From the NCBI RefSeq assembly GCF_021698975.1, contig NZ_SSXA01000018.1, positions 1-53,577 on the forward strand: 53,577 bases of DNA, read 5' to 3'. This DNA comes from Blastococcus sp. KM273128 (lineage in GTDB: Bacteria; Actinomycetota; Actinomycetes; Mycobacteriales; Geodermatophilaceae). Position numbers and translations under genes: made by a program. The notes under the pieces are model-generated. The model did not search any database, had not been told where the DNA came from, and worked only from the letters and a program-made list of their open reading frames with translations. Below are positions 1 through 7,510 of the stretch, one piece after another. Numbering within the stretch: position 1 is the first letter of the stretch; the number at the start of each line of letters is the position of its first letter.

Positions 1-1377
1 GTGGTCGACCGGCTCGGGCAGCAGCCCGCGCACGCCGTCGGCGGCGCCGTCCTCCCCGGCGGTGAGCAGGCCGCGGCCACCGGCGGAGAGCACCCCGCCC
101 ACGACCACCCCCAGCCGCGCCGCCTCGGCCAGCACGTCGGGCACCGGCGCCAGCCGGTCGGCGCGGCGCGGGGTGCGCCAGCGCAGCAGCGCGGTCAGCT
201 CGTCGACCGCCAGCCCGGACCCGGGCGGCTGCTCGGTGAGCACCGCCAGCGCCGACCGGCGGATCGCCGGTGCGGTGTGCCGCACCAGGTCGGGGGAGAG
301 CGGGTTGGCGGCCTTGCCGGCCACGTCGCGCACGCCCACCAGGGAGGGCAGCCGGACCGCCCCCAGCCACCCGGCCGCCAGGACCGCCCAGCGGTCGGCG
401 AGGTCCTGCTCCCGCCACACGTCGTAGGCGCGGGTGGGCAGCCACTCGTCGCGGTGCGGGCCGCCGACGTCGAGCAGCCCGGCGGCGTGCGCGAGCTCCA
501 GCAGCCAGGCGGCGTCCGGCTCGGCCACCTTGAGGGCCTTCGCCAGCCGCTTCTGGTCGCGGACCCCCACCCCGCCGCTGCGCAGCAGACCGGCCGGCTC
601 CTCCTCCAGCAGCGTCAGCAGCTCGCCGACCCGGCCGACCTGCTCCAGCGCCGCACCGGCGGCCTGCCGGTCCACCACCTGCGGGTCGCGGGTCACGACG
701 GCGGGCTCCGGGCGCCGCCGCGGCGGGCCGTAGGGGCGGTCGCCGCGCAGCAGCAGCCCCAGCTCGCGGGGCAGCTCCACGTTCAGCGCGTCGATGCGGG
801 CCAGCAGGCCCCGCTGCAGCAGCCGCCGCGCCGGCGTGGCGCCCCCGTCGGGCGCCTCGGGGAGGTGGCCGACCGGGCGGTCGCCGGCCAGCCGCTCCAG
901 GACGGCGCGCTCCTCGGGGTCCAGCCCGGCCACGGCGGCGGGGAGGTCCGCGGGCAGCTGCAGCCGCAGGTCGACCGCCCGGCGGCCGAGCCCCGCGGGG
1001 TGCCGGACGGCGCGGCGCACCGGGTCGGGGGCGTGCAGCACGTCGTCGCCCCACAGCAGCGCCCGCGTGGTCAGCGCCTCGACCGCGGCCTCGACCACCT
1101 CGTCGGGCACCTCCGGCAGCGCGGCCACCAGCGCATCCGGCGGCAGCCCGTCGGTCGGGGCCAGCAGGACGACGTCGAGCACCTGCAGCGTGGCGGCGTC
1201 GAGCTCGTCGAGGGCGCGGTCGACCGACACCGGGACGGCCAGCCGGCTGGCCAGCGCGACGACGTCGGAGGGGGCGGGGCGGGCGGCGTCGGGCCGGGCC
1301 ACCAGCAACGCGCGCAGCTGCTCGTCGCTGCGGGTGCGCAACCAGGCGGCGAGCGTCGCAGGGGCTTCCGTGGACAT
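1..1377 (-). CDS. Helicase-associated (XPB/Ssl2-like) domain protein, 3' part cut by window
   Basis: The reverse-strand frame is open from an ATG at 1377 to the window edge, giving 459 codons without a stop, so the C-terminal part lies outside. The N-terminus reads MSTEAPATLAAWLRTRSDEQ and continues into Leu/Ala/Arg-rich helical sequence. This resembles actinobacterial helicase C-terminal-domain proteins of roughly 750-850 residues, which sit near XPB-type helicases. No Walker motifs lie in the visible part, as expected for the accessory N-terminal region. The role, DNA repair or transcription-coupled processes, is inferred from family resemblance only. Confidence 0.7.
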   Translation of the reverse strand, partial: MSTEAPATLAAWLRTRSDEQLRALLVARPDAARPAPSDVVALASRLAVPVSVDRALDELDAATLQVLDVVLLAPTDGLPPDALVAALPEVPDEVVEAAVEALTTRALLWGDDVLHAPDPVRRAVRHPAGLGRRAVDLRLQLPADLPAAVAGLDPEERAVLERLAGDRPVGHLPEAPDGGATPARRLLQRGLLARIDALNVELPRELGLLLRGDRPYGPPRRRPEPAVVTRDPQVVDRQAAGAALEQVGRVGELLTLLEEEPAGLLRSGGVGVRDQKRLAKALKVAEPDAAWLLELAHAAGLLDVGGPHRDEWLPTRAYDVWREQDLADRWAVLAAGWLGAVRLPSLVGVRDVAGKAANPLSPDLVRHTAPAIRRSALAVLTEQPPGSGLAVDELTALLRWRTPRRADRLAPVPDVLAEAARLGVVVGGVLSAGGRGLLTAGEDGAADGVRGLLPEPVDH

Positions 1378-1429
1378 CCGGTCCACGCTACGTCGCCGCC
1401 CCGGCCGACGCTCCTGCCAGCATGTGCGC

Positions 1430-1942
1430 ATGCACCCGGCGAGTGACGACCCCGCTACCCGGACCGCCCTGGCCGCCCTCCAGGTGGGGGCGCTGCGCTG
1501 GCTGGGCGGCGGCGCCATCGCCGTCGTCCTCGGGGTCCTGCTCGGCGTCGCCACCGTGTCGATGGCCGGCGAGGAGGGCCGGCGGGTGCCCGGTGCGGGG
1601 CTCGTCGTCCTCGTGCTCGTGCTGGGCGGGCTGGCCGCCGTCGTCGTCGGCGCCGGGGCGCTGCTGCGCACCAACCGCTGGCGCCGGGCGCTGGCCACCA
1701 CTACCTGGCGCCCCGGGCGGCTCTACGTCGCCGGGGCCGCGGTGCTCGCCTTCGAGCCCGACGGTGGGGACGACGTCGTGCACCTGCGGCTGCTGAGCAC
1801 CGCGATCTGGCGCACCCGCGCCGTGCAGGCCCTCGACGGCGCCGCCGTGATCGCCGCACCGGTCGCACCCGGGCAGTGGGTGTTCACCGCGGAGGGAGCG
1901 GGCACCCTGTACGGGGCCCGGGCCGCCACCCGCGGACGCTGA
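1430..1942 (+). CDS. Small two-helix membrane protein, function unknown
   Basis: This encodes a 170-residue protein starting MHPASDDPATRTAL. Two hydrophobic segments are visible at about residues 24-45 and 60-83, followed by a soluble C-terminal half rich in Arg, Ala and Val. I do not recognise a family. The chosen ATG has a -10-like CAGCAT six bases upstream, which suggests a leaderless transcript. It is divergent from the helicase-associated gene, with only 52 bases between the starts. The soluble half probably faces the cytoplasm, but orientation is not shown by the sequence. Confidence 0.7.
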   Translation: MHPASDDPATRTALAALQVGALRWLGGGAIAVVLGVLLGVATVSMAGEEGRRVPGAGLVVLVLVLGGLAAVVVGAGALLRTNRWRRALATTTWRPGRLYVAGAAVLAFEPDGGDDVVHLRLLSTAIWRTRAVQALDGAAVIAAPVAPGQWVFTAEGAGTLYGARAATRGR

Positions 1943-2016
1943 CCGCGACACCACCGCCACCACGGGGGGCGGTGGCGCGCGGCCGGCGGGGCGGTCAGGG
2001 GAAGATGTCTGCAAAA

Positions 2017-2034
2017 GTGCACCGCGCGGTGCAC
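2017..2034. promoter_or_regulatory. Perfect 18-bp palindrome upstream of the small protein/acyl-CoA synthetase pair
   Basis: GTGCACCGCGCGGTGCAC is its own reverse complement. It ends 23 bases before the ATG at 2058 and lies just after a short A-rich run (GCAAAAG), which is unusual in this DNA. The size and position suit an operator for a dimeric repressor, but no regulator gene is adjacent, so the cognate protein is unknown. Confidence 0.5.
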
Positions 2035-2057
2035 CCGCACGGCAACACGGAGGCGTC

Positions 2058-2285
2058 ATGGCGAAGCGCAACGAGAAGCACGCCCACCTGGTGGAACCCA
2101 CCTGGGGCGAGTCCGACGGCGGCGGCCCGCCGATCACCGAGCTCTCCGCCTCGGTCGCCGGTGGCCTGTCGCCCTTCGGCGAGGACCACGGCTTCCCGCT
2201 GCCGGCCGACCGGCTCCGCTACGCCCACCCGACGGACAAGCCCAACCGGGCCGGCGTCCAGACCGCAGAGGGCCGGCGGCGGTGA
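2058..2285 (+). CDS. Small hypothetical protein coupled to the acyl-CoA synthetase
   Basis: This encodes 75 residues beginning [18 protein letters not shown]. The protein is hydrophilic, rich in Gly, Pro and charged residues, with no membrane segment, cysteine pair or recognisable fold, so it may be largely disordered. A GGAGG ribosome binding site at 2049-2053 sets the start. Its TGA overlaps the GTG of the next gene by 4 bases (GTGA), so the two are probably translated together. That coupling supports it being real. Function is not known. Confidence 0.65.
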   Translation: MAKRNEKHAHLVEPTWGESDGGGPPITELSASVAGGLSPFGEDHGFPLPADRLRYAHPTDKPNRAGVQTAEGRRR

Positions 2286-3937
2286 CCGCGCCCGCGCTGC
2301 CGTCCTACAGCAGCGGGACCTCGCCGGTCCCCCTGCTGGGCGACACGATCGGGGCGAACCTGGATCGGACGGCAGCGCGGGTGGGCGACCACGAGGCGCT
2401 CGTCGAGTGCGCCTCGGGTCGCCGCTGGACCTACCCGCAGCTGGTCGACGACGTCGACGCCTGCGCCCTCGGCCTGGACGCCCTCGGCGTCGGCAAGGGC
2501 GACCGGGTCGGCATCTGGGCGCCCAACTGCGCGGAGTGGGTCTTCGTCCAGTACGCGACGGCGAAGCTGGGCGCGATCCTGGTCAACATCAACCCGGCCT
2601 ACCGCACCCACGAGCTGGCCTACGTCCTCCGGCAGGCCGGCATCTCCGTGCTGGTGAGCGCGCCGGAGTTCAGGACCAGCGACTACCGCGCGATGGTCGC
2701 CGAGGTCCGCGGGGACTGCCCGGCGCTGCGCGAGGTCGTCTTCCTGGGCTCCCCGGAGTGGGAGCGGCTGATGGGCGACGGCCGCGCCGGCGACCGGGGC
2801 CGGCTGGCCGAGCGGGCCGCCGAGCTCTCGGCCGACGACCCGATCAACATCCAGTACACCTCGGGGACGACGGGCTTCCCCAAGGGCGCCACGCTCACCC
2901 ACCACAACCTGCTCAACAACGGGTTCTTCGTGGGCGAGGGCTGCGGCTACACCGAGGCCGACCGCATCTGCATCCCGGTGCCCTACTACCACTGCTTCGG
3001 CATGGGCATGGGCAACCTGGCGGCCACCAGCCACGGCGCGACGATGGTCATCCCCGCGCCCGGCTTCGACCCCGCGCTGACGCTGCGCGCCGTCCAGGAC
3101 GAGCGGTGCACCTCCCTGTACGGCGTCCCGACGATGTTCATCGCCGAGCTCGCGCTGCCCGACTTCGCGAGCTACGACCTCTCCTCCCTCCGCACCGGCA
3201 TCATGGCCGGCTCCCCGTGCCCGGTGGAGGTGATGAAGCGGGTGGTCGCCGAGATGGGCATGACCGAGGTGACCATCTGCTACGGCATGACCGAGACCTC
3301 CCCGGTCTCCACCCAGACCGGCGCCGACGACGACCTCGACCGGCGCACCTCCACCGTCGGCCGGGTGCACCCGCACCTGGAGGTGAAGGTCGTGGACCCG
3401 GCCACCGGGCTCACCGTGCCGCGCGGCACGCCGGGGGAGTTCTGCACCCGCGGCTACTCGGTGATGCTCGGCTACTGGGAGGAGCCGGAGAAGACCGCCG
3501 AGGTGATCGACCGCGCCCGGTGGATGCACACCGGCGACCTCGCGGTCATGGACGAGGCCGGCTACCTGAACATCGTCGGCCGGATCAAGGACATGGTCAT
3601 CCGGGGCGGGGAGAACGTGTACCCGCGGGAGATCGAGGAGTTCCTCTACACCCACCCCGACGTCGTCGACGCCCAGGTCATCGGGGTCCCCGACGAGCGC
3701 TACGGCGAGGAGCTCATGGCCTGGGTGCGGCTGCGCGAGGGCGCCGAGCCGCTCACGGCGGAGGCGCTGCGGGAGTTCTGCGCCGGGCGGCTCGCGCACT
3801 TCAAGGTGCCGCGGTACGTGAAGGTCGTCGACGAGTTCCCGATGACGGTCACCGGCAAGGTGCGCAAGGTGGAGATGCGCCAGGTCGCCGTCGCCGAGCT
3901 CGGGTTGGAGTCCGCCGCCGCGGTGCGGAACGCCTAG
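2282..3937 (+). CDS. AMP-binding acyl-CoA synthetase (FadD/ACSF2-like)
   Basis: This 551-residue member of the ANL superfamily activates a carboxylic acid, probably a medium- or long-chain fatty acid, to its acyl-AMP and then acyl-CoA in the cytoplasm. The P-loop [11 protein letters not shown] is at residues 192-202. The adenylate-binding YGMTET motif is near 334-339, the HTGD motif near 416-419 and the hinge GRIKD near 433-437. The catalytic lysine in the C-terminal TGK is near residue 526. Length and motif order are complete. It overlaps the preceding small gene by GTGA. Substrate specificity cannot be read from sequence. Its stop shares CTAG with the convergent gene downstream. Confidence 0.93.
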   Translation: MTAPALPSYSSGTSPVPLLGDTIGANLDRTAARVGDHEALVECASGRRWTYPQLVDDVDACALGLDALGVGKGDRVGIWAPNCAEWVFVQYATAKLGAILVNINPAYRTHELAYVLRQAGISVLVSAPEFRTSDYRAMVAEVRGDCPALREVVFLGSPEWERLMGDGRAGDRGRLAERAAELSADDPINIQYTSGTTGFPKGATLTHHNLLNNGFFVGEGCGYTEADRICIPVPYYHCFGMGMGNLAATSHGATMVIPAPGFDPALTLRAVQDERCTSLYGVPTMFIAELALPDFASYDLSSLRTGIMAGSPCPVEVMKRVVAEMGMTEVTICYGMTETSPVSTQTGADDDLDRRTSTVGRVHPHLEVKVVDPATGLTVPRGTPGEFCTRGYSVMLGYWEEPEKTAEVIDRARWMHTGDLAVMDEAGYLNIVGRIKDMVIRGGENVYPREIEEFLYTHPDVVDAQVIGVPDERYGEELMAWVRLREGAEPLTAEALREFCAGRLAHFKVPRYVKVVDEFPMTVTGKVRKVEMRQVAVAELGLESAAAVRNA

Positions 3938-4248
3938 ACGCCGGCGGTGCGGCCGGGCGCCAGCCTGACGACCAGCTTGGACAGCAGCGAGCCCGCGACC
4001 ACCCAGATCAGCGCGGCGAGCGCGGCGTTGACCGCCTCGGCGACCTCCGGGTCCGCCGGGGTGAACAGGTCGCGGGTGAACCAGCCGAAGGTCTCGCGCC
4101 AGTCGGCGGCGAACTGCACGAGGACGTTGCCCGGGTTGGCCCCGAACAGCACGAAGACGGCGTGGACGACGATCACCGCGGCGATCACGGCGAACACCGT
4201 GCGCACGATCGAGGCGACCAGCGTCAGGACGCGACCGGTTGCGGGCAT
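3934..4248 (-). CDS. Small membrane protein, function unknown
   Basis: This encodes 104 residues starting [17 protein letters not shown]. One long hydrophobic stretch at about residues 8-37 and a second at about 73-98 flank a short aromatic-rich region ([14 protein letters not shown]), so the protein is probably a two-helix membrane protein. A longer in-frame start exists at 4278, but the added residues are charged and precede the natural membrane start, so 4248 is preferred. The TAG stop is formed by the same CTAG as the stop of the convergent acyl-CoA synthetase. No family assignment is offered. Confidence 0.7.
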   Translation of the reverse strand: MPATGRVLTLVASIVRTVFAVIAAVIVVHAVFVLFGANPGNVLVQFAADWRETFGWFTRDLFTPADPEVAEAVNAALAALIWVVAGSLLSKLVVRLAPGRTAGV

Positions 4249-4291
4249 GCGGTCATGATCCACTGCACGGTGTGCCACCGCGACCCCCCGC

Positions 4292-5059
4292 TCAGGTGGC
4301 CGCCACCCGGACGACGAGCGCCCGGTGGTCGGACAGGGGCAACCGCACCGCCTCGGCCGGGCCGTCCGCCCGCAGGCCGCCGCGCACCAGGACGTGGTCC
4401 AGCTGCCGCGTCGGCCGCGGCGCCGGGAAGGTGGGCGCCTCCGCGATCGGCGTGAGGCCGCTGTGCCGGGCGGCGGCCCGCGGCTGCATGTTCAGGTCGC
4501 CCATGAGCACCAGCGGCTCCGCGGTGCCCTCGAGGGACCGCACCAGGGTGCGCAGCTGGTGGCCGTTCCACCGGGGGATGAACGACAGGTGGGTGTTGCA
4601 CACGGTGAACCGCCCGTGCGGACCGTCGACGACGGCGGCGACGGCGACCCGCGGCTCGTCACGCGCCAGGAACGGGCGCCGGGACTGCGGCGACCACAGC
4701 GGCACGCTCACCGCCAGCGGCGCCATCCGCACCACCCGCCAGGAGACCACCGGGTGGCGGGAGAGCAGCGAGACGCCGTAGCTGGCCGAGCCGGGCTGCT
4801 CGTCGCCGGTGGCCGCCATCCAGGTGCCGCCGGGGGTCCCGGAGAGCGCGGAGACGAACTGCGAGTCGACCGCCCCCATCGCCTCGGCGGCGACGGCGGT
4901 GAGGTCGGCACCCAGCGAGCGCGGCTGGTCGCGGTCGACCTCCTGCAGGCCGAGCACGTCGGCGTCCAGGCTCTTCACCGCCGCGGCCAGCCGGTCGACG
5001 TCCACCCGGCCGTCGTCGAGCGAGCGTCCGTGCAGGATGTTGAAGGTCGCGATGCGCAC
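4292..5059 (-). CDS. Endonuclease/exonuclease/phosphatase family protein
   Basis: This 255-residue protein carries the complete EEP fold signatures: ATFNILHG at the N-terminus, the metal-binding glutamate in LGLQEVD (E40), NTHLS (His157), MGDLN (Asp188/Asn190), QLDHVLV (Asp221) and the terminal SDH (243-245). Members hydrolyse phosphodiester bonds in nucleic acids, phosphoinositides or sphingomyelin, and the sequence does not decide which. No signal peptide is visible, so it is likely cytoplasmic. It starts with GTG and is divergent from the nucleotidyltransferase 76 bases away. Confidence 0.88.
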   Translation of the reverse strand: MRIATFNILHGRSLDDGRVDVDRLAAAVKSLDADVLGLQEVDRDQPRSLGADLTAVAAEAMGAVDSQFVSALSGTPGGTWMAATGDEQPGSASYGVSLLSRHPVVSWRVVRMAPLAVSVPLWSPQSRRPFLARDEPRVAVAAVVDGPHGRFTVCNTHLSFIPRWNGHQLRTLVRSLEGTAEPLVLMGDLNMQPRAAARHSGLTPIAEAPTFPAPRPTRQLDHVLVRGGLRADGPAEAVRLPLSDHRALVVRVAAT

Positions 5060-5135
5060 CCGGTCCCTGTGCCCCGCAGCACGGGGGGTCTACCCCTCCC
5101 GTGTGCCGACGGCGCGGGCGGGTAGCAGGCGCTGG

Positions 5136-5702
5136 GTGCAGACGTCCCCCCGCGAGCAGGTGCGCGACCTGCTCAAGCGCACCGCCGTCGCGCTGAAGCA
5201 GGCCGACGTGCCGTTCGCGCTCTGCGGCGGCTACGCCGCGTGGGTGCGCGGCGCCCCCGAGCCCGACCACGACGCCGACTTCCTGGTGCCGGCGGGCGAG
5301 GCGGAACGGGCGGCCAAGGCGCTGGCCGACGCCGGGCTGCAGGTCGTGGACCCCGCGGAGGACTGGCTGCTCAAGGTGGAGCGGGACGACGTCTTCGTCG
5401 ACGTCATCTGGCGCACCTGCGGGCGGCCCGTGGAGACCGACCTCGTCGACCGGGCCGAGGTGCTGCCGGTCCTGTCGGTGCAGATGCCGGTGATGGCGCC
5501 GACCGACATCGTCGTCTCCAAGCTCATGGCGCTGGACGAGCACTACTGCGACTTCGCGCGGCTGCTGCCGGTGGCCCGGGCGCTGCGCGAGCAGGTCGGC
5601 TGGGAGCGGGTGGCCGAGGAGGTGGCGGAGAACGACTTCGCCGTCGTCTTCCTGCACCTGCTGGACCGGCTCGGCATCGTGCCGGGCGTCAGCCGGGGAT
5701 GA
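5136..5702 (+). CDS. Nucleotidyltransferase family protein
   Basis: This encodes 188 residues. The minimal nucleotidyltransferase core is visible: the LCGGYAAWVRG loop (GG at 31-32), the metal-binding pair DAD at 46-48 and a third acidic residue in VFVDVIW (Asp89). This resembles AbiEii/MNT-type or uncharacterised polymerase-beta-like transferases that adenylylate a small molecule or macromolecule. No partner HEPN or antitoxin gene is adjacent. GTG 5136 is favoured because TAGCAG lies seven bases upstream; GTG 5103 is an in-frame alternative. The last codons (SRG, stop) fall inside a 42-base repeat that matches the end of the neighbouring DUF202 gene, so the C-terminus may be rebuilt. Confidence 0.78.
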   Translation: MQTSPREQVRDLLKRTAVALKQADVPFALCGGYAAWVRGAPEPDHDADFLVPAGEAERAAKALADAGLQVVDPAEDWLLKVERDDVFVDVIWRTCGRPVETDLVDRAEVLPVLSVQMPVMAPTDIVVSKLMALDEHYCDFARLLPVARALREQVGWERVAEEVAENDFAVVFLHLLDRLGIVPGVSRG

Positions 5703-5730
5703 GTTCGGCGACCGCCGCGGCGAGCGCGGT
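5689..5730. repeat. 42-bp direct repeat, copy 1
   Basis: This segment matches 5845-5886 in 40 of 42 positions, with TT replacing GA near the middle. Read on the reverse strand it still encodes the DUF202 tail as TALAAAVAELIPG followed by a stop, so it looks like a duplicated gene end. It also supplies the last codons and the stop of the nucleotidyltransferase. Confidence 0.8.
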
Positions 5731-5738
5731 CCACGCGG

Positions 5739-5806
5739 GTCGAGCCCCTCCGCCGACCGTCGAGCCGCGCCGTGGTGCGGCTCATCGGTCGGTGGACCGG
5801 CTCGAC
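5739..5806. terminator. Long hairpin with 30-base arms between convergent genes
   Basis: Arms 5739-5768 and 5777-5806 pair around an 8-base loop. Blocks of 8, 11 and 7 paired bases (one G.T wobble) are separated by two 2-base mismatches, so 26 of 30 positions pair. The hairpin lies between the nucleotidyltransferase and the convergent DUF202 gene, where a bidirectional terminator is expected. There is no T-tract. The length is unusual for a simple terminator. Confidence 0.65.
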
Positions 5807-5844
5807 GTCACCTTCGGGCGCACGAGCCGCCCCCGAGGACGTCC

Positions 5845-5886
5845 TCAGCCGGGGATGAGGACGGCGACCGCCGCGGCGAGCGCGGT
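5845..5886. repeat. 42-bp direct repeat, copy 2 (3' end of the DUF202 gene)
   Basis: This is the coding copy. On the reverse strand it encodes TALAAAVAVLIPG and the stop of the downstream DUF202 protein. Only two positions differ from copy 1 at 5689-5730. Confidence 0.8.
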
Positions 5887-6165
5887 GAGGACGACGGTCG
5901 CGGTGGCCGCCCGCGCGGCGGCCCGGCTGGCCACGGCCTCGTCGGCGGCGACCCGGCGCTGCACCCGGCTGTAGCGGGCCGGCGCGAGCCCGCCGAGCAC
6001 GGCCAGGCCGAGCAGCGCGGCGAGCCCCGCGACGACGAGCATCAGGGGCGCCTCCGTGTGCACGGCGCGGTGCCCGACCAGCCCGGCCACGGCCAGCAGC
6101 CCCAGGCCGGTGCGCTGCCAGGCGAGCGCCGTGCGCTCGGGCTGGGTCTCCATGGGAGCGCTCAC
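5845..6165 (-). CDS. DUF202 family membrane protein (second of a pair)
   Basis: This encodes 106 residues starting at a GTG that overlaps the stop of the preceding gene by 4 bases (GTGA, 6162-6165). The DUF202 N-terminal signature ERTALAWQRTGLGLLAVA is followed by three hydrophobic helices. An inner ATG at 6153 (METQPERTALAW) is a possible alternative start. The family consists of small inner-membrane proteins of unknown activity that often occur in pairs with YidH, as here. Its last 42 bases are duplicated beyond its end. Confidence 0.85.
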   Translation of the reverse strand: MSAPMETQPERTALAWQRTGLGLLAVAGLVGHRAVHTEAPLMLVVAGLAALLGLAVLGGLAPARYSRVQRRVAADEAVASRAAARAATATVVLTALAAAVAVLIPG

Positions 6166-6503
6166 CCGCGCAGCACCTCCACGCCCACGAGGACGCCGAC
6201 GACGACCACCACCGCGGCCACGGCCGCGACCGCGGCCGGGACGAGGCGGCTGGCCGGCAGCGCGCGCCCGGCCTCGATCGCCGTCTCGTTGGCCCGCCAC
6301 CGGCGGTAGCCGGCCAGCGCGATGCCCAGCCCGATGAGGACCAGCGCCAGCGCGACCGCGGCGCTGCCCCAGCGCACCCCGAGGTCGGGGGCGTAGGTGG
6401 CGACGGCCACCCCGCCGGCGACCAGCGCCAGGCCGGTCCGCAGCCAGGCGAGCAGGGTGCGCTCGTTGGCGAGGGTGAAGCGGTAGTCGGGGTGGTCGGG
6501 CAC
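6162..6503 (-). CDS. YidH-like DUF202 membrane protein (first of a pair)
   Basis: This encodes 113 residues with the DUF202 signature LANERTLLAWLRTGLALVAG near the N-terminus, then three predicted membrane helices at about 17-36, 45-66 and 88-110. A GTG start is preceded by TACGCT six bases upstream, a clean leaderless -10. It is co-transcribed with the second DUF202 gene through a GTGA overlap. Biochemical function is unknown for the family. Confidence 0.88.
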   Translation of the reverse strand: MPDHPDYRFTLANERTLLAWLRTGLALVAGGVAVATYAPDLGVRWGSAAVALALVLIGLGIALAGYRRWRANETAIEAGRALPASRLVPAAVAAVAAVVVVVGVLVGVEVLRG

Positions 6504-6559
6504 CGGCCCAGCGTAGGGACCCGCCGGGAATCGGCAGGTCGGCGCGGCGCTGCGGCGGC

Positions 6560-6565
6560 TAACCT
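6560..6565 (+). promoter_or_regulatory. Likely -10 element of the cold-shock gene
   Basis: TAACCT here implies a transcript start near 6572 and a leader of about 70 bases before the GTG at 6641. The leader contains a short GCGGCG/CGCCGC stem. A -35 box is not clear. Confidence 0.35.
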
Positions 6566-6640
6566 GTGCAGCAGCGGCGTCCCGCCGCGTCGACCGTCCG
6601 GCCAGCGCGCCGCGCCACAGCGAGGAACTGGGGATCCACC

Positions 6641-7033
6641 GTGCCCACCGGCAGAGTGAAGTGGTTCAACGCGGAGAAGGGCTTCGGCTTCCTGTCCCGC
6701 GAGGACGGTCCCGACGTCTTCGTGCACAAGGACGCGCTCCCGGCCGGCACCGACCTCAAGCCCGGCCAGCGGGTGGAGTTCGGCATCGTCGCCGGCCGCC
6801 GCGGCGACCAGGCGCTGCAGGTGCGGCTCCTCGACCCGCTGCCGTCGGTGGCGGCGACCGTCGCCGCGGCCTCGCGGAAGAAGCCCGACGAGCTCGTCCC
6901 GATCGTCGAGGACCTGATCAAGCTGCTCGACGACGTCTCCGAGGGGCTGCGGCACGGCCGCTACCCCGACCGGGGCCACGCCCGGAAGGTGGCCGCCGTG
7001 CTGCGCGCCGTCGCCACCGACCTGGAGGGGTGA
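6641..7033 (+). CDS. Cold-shock domain protein with a C-terminal extension
   Basis: This encodes 130 residues. The N-terminal half is a CspA-type cold-shock domain: [15 protein letters not shown] carries RNP1 and VFVHK carries RNP2. Such proteins bind single-stranded RNA or DNA and act as RNA chaperones. The second half (about residues 70-130) is a helical, charged extension ([19 protein letters not shown]) not found in minimal Csp proteins but common in the actinobacterial long form. It has a GTG start. It lies at the edge of a run of conserved DUF genes. Confidence 0.92.
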   Translation: MPTGRVKWFNAEKGFGFLSREDGPDVFVHKDALPAGTDLKPGQRVEFGIVAGRRGDQALQVRLLDPLPSVAATVAAASRKKPDELVPIVEDLIKLLDDVSEGLRHGRYPDRGHARKVAAVLRAVATDLEG

Positions 7034-7039
7034 GCGGGC

Positions 7040-7510
7040 TCAGCCGCCCAGGTCGCCGCCGGCGCGCAGGAACCCGACCGGCCAGGCCGCGGTGAACTCG
7101 CCGCAGTCGCCGCCGGCGTCCTCCACGACCACGAGGTAGAAGGCCGGTGGGACGACGTCGGAGGAGTTGATCTCCTCGTAGGTCTCGGTGCCCGCGGGGA
7201 CGTCGACCTCGCCGATCAGCTCCTCCAGCGACTCGTCGAACACCTGCACCTGCCACCCGCGCTCGGCGATCGCCTCGGGCACGGTCAGCGCGATCGCGGT
7301 GTCCGGGGAGACCTCGACGACCGGGGGGCGGGTGCTGTAGCGCTGCCCCTCGCCGTCCAGGCAGTACTGGGTCGGTGCGGCGGTGACGTCCTGGCTGCCG
7401 GCCTGCACCCGGACGTCCTGCGGGGTGGCGGGCTCGCCGGCGCAGGCGGTCAGCGTGCCGGCGGTGCAGAGGGCGAGCAGCAGCGCGGCGCGGGGCGTTC
7501 TCACGACCAT
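7040..7510 (-). CDS. DUF2771-like lipoprotein
   Basis: This encodes 156 residues. The N-terminus MVVRTPRAALLLALCTAGTL is a lipoprotein signal peptide, with lipobox LTAC and acylation at the cysteine near residue 23. The mature part is an acidic beta-rich domain with two further cysteines (QYCLDG and GGDCGEF), probably a disulphide outside the membrane. Size, signal and position beside an MFS protein match DUF2771 lipoproteins of actinobacteria. It overlaps the upstream MFS gene by 10 bases, so it is probably in the same transcript. Function is unknown. Confidence 0.82.
   Translation of the reverse strand: MVVRTPRAALLLALCTAGTLTACAGEPATPQDVRVQAGSQDVTAAPTQYCLDGEGQRYSTRPPVVEVSPDTAIALTVPEAIAERGWQVQVFDESLEELIGEVDVPAGTETYEEINSSDVVPPAFYLVVVEDAGGDCGEFTAAWPVGFLRAGGDLGG

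Noticed and set aside
1..1446. Forward open frame covering the window start
   Set aside because: Its translation is rich in Arg, Gly, Gln and His without a domain, whereas the reverse frame gives a coherent helicase-associated protein.
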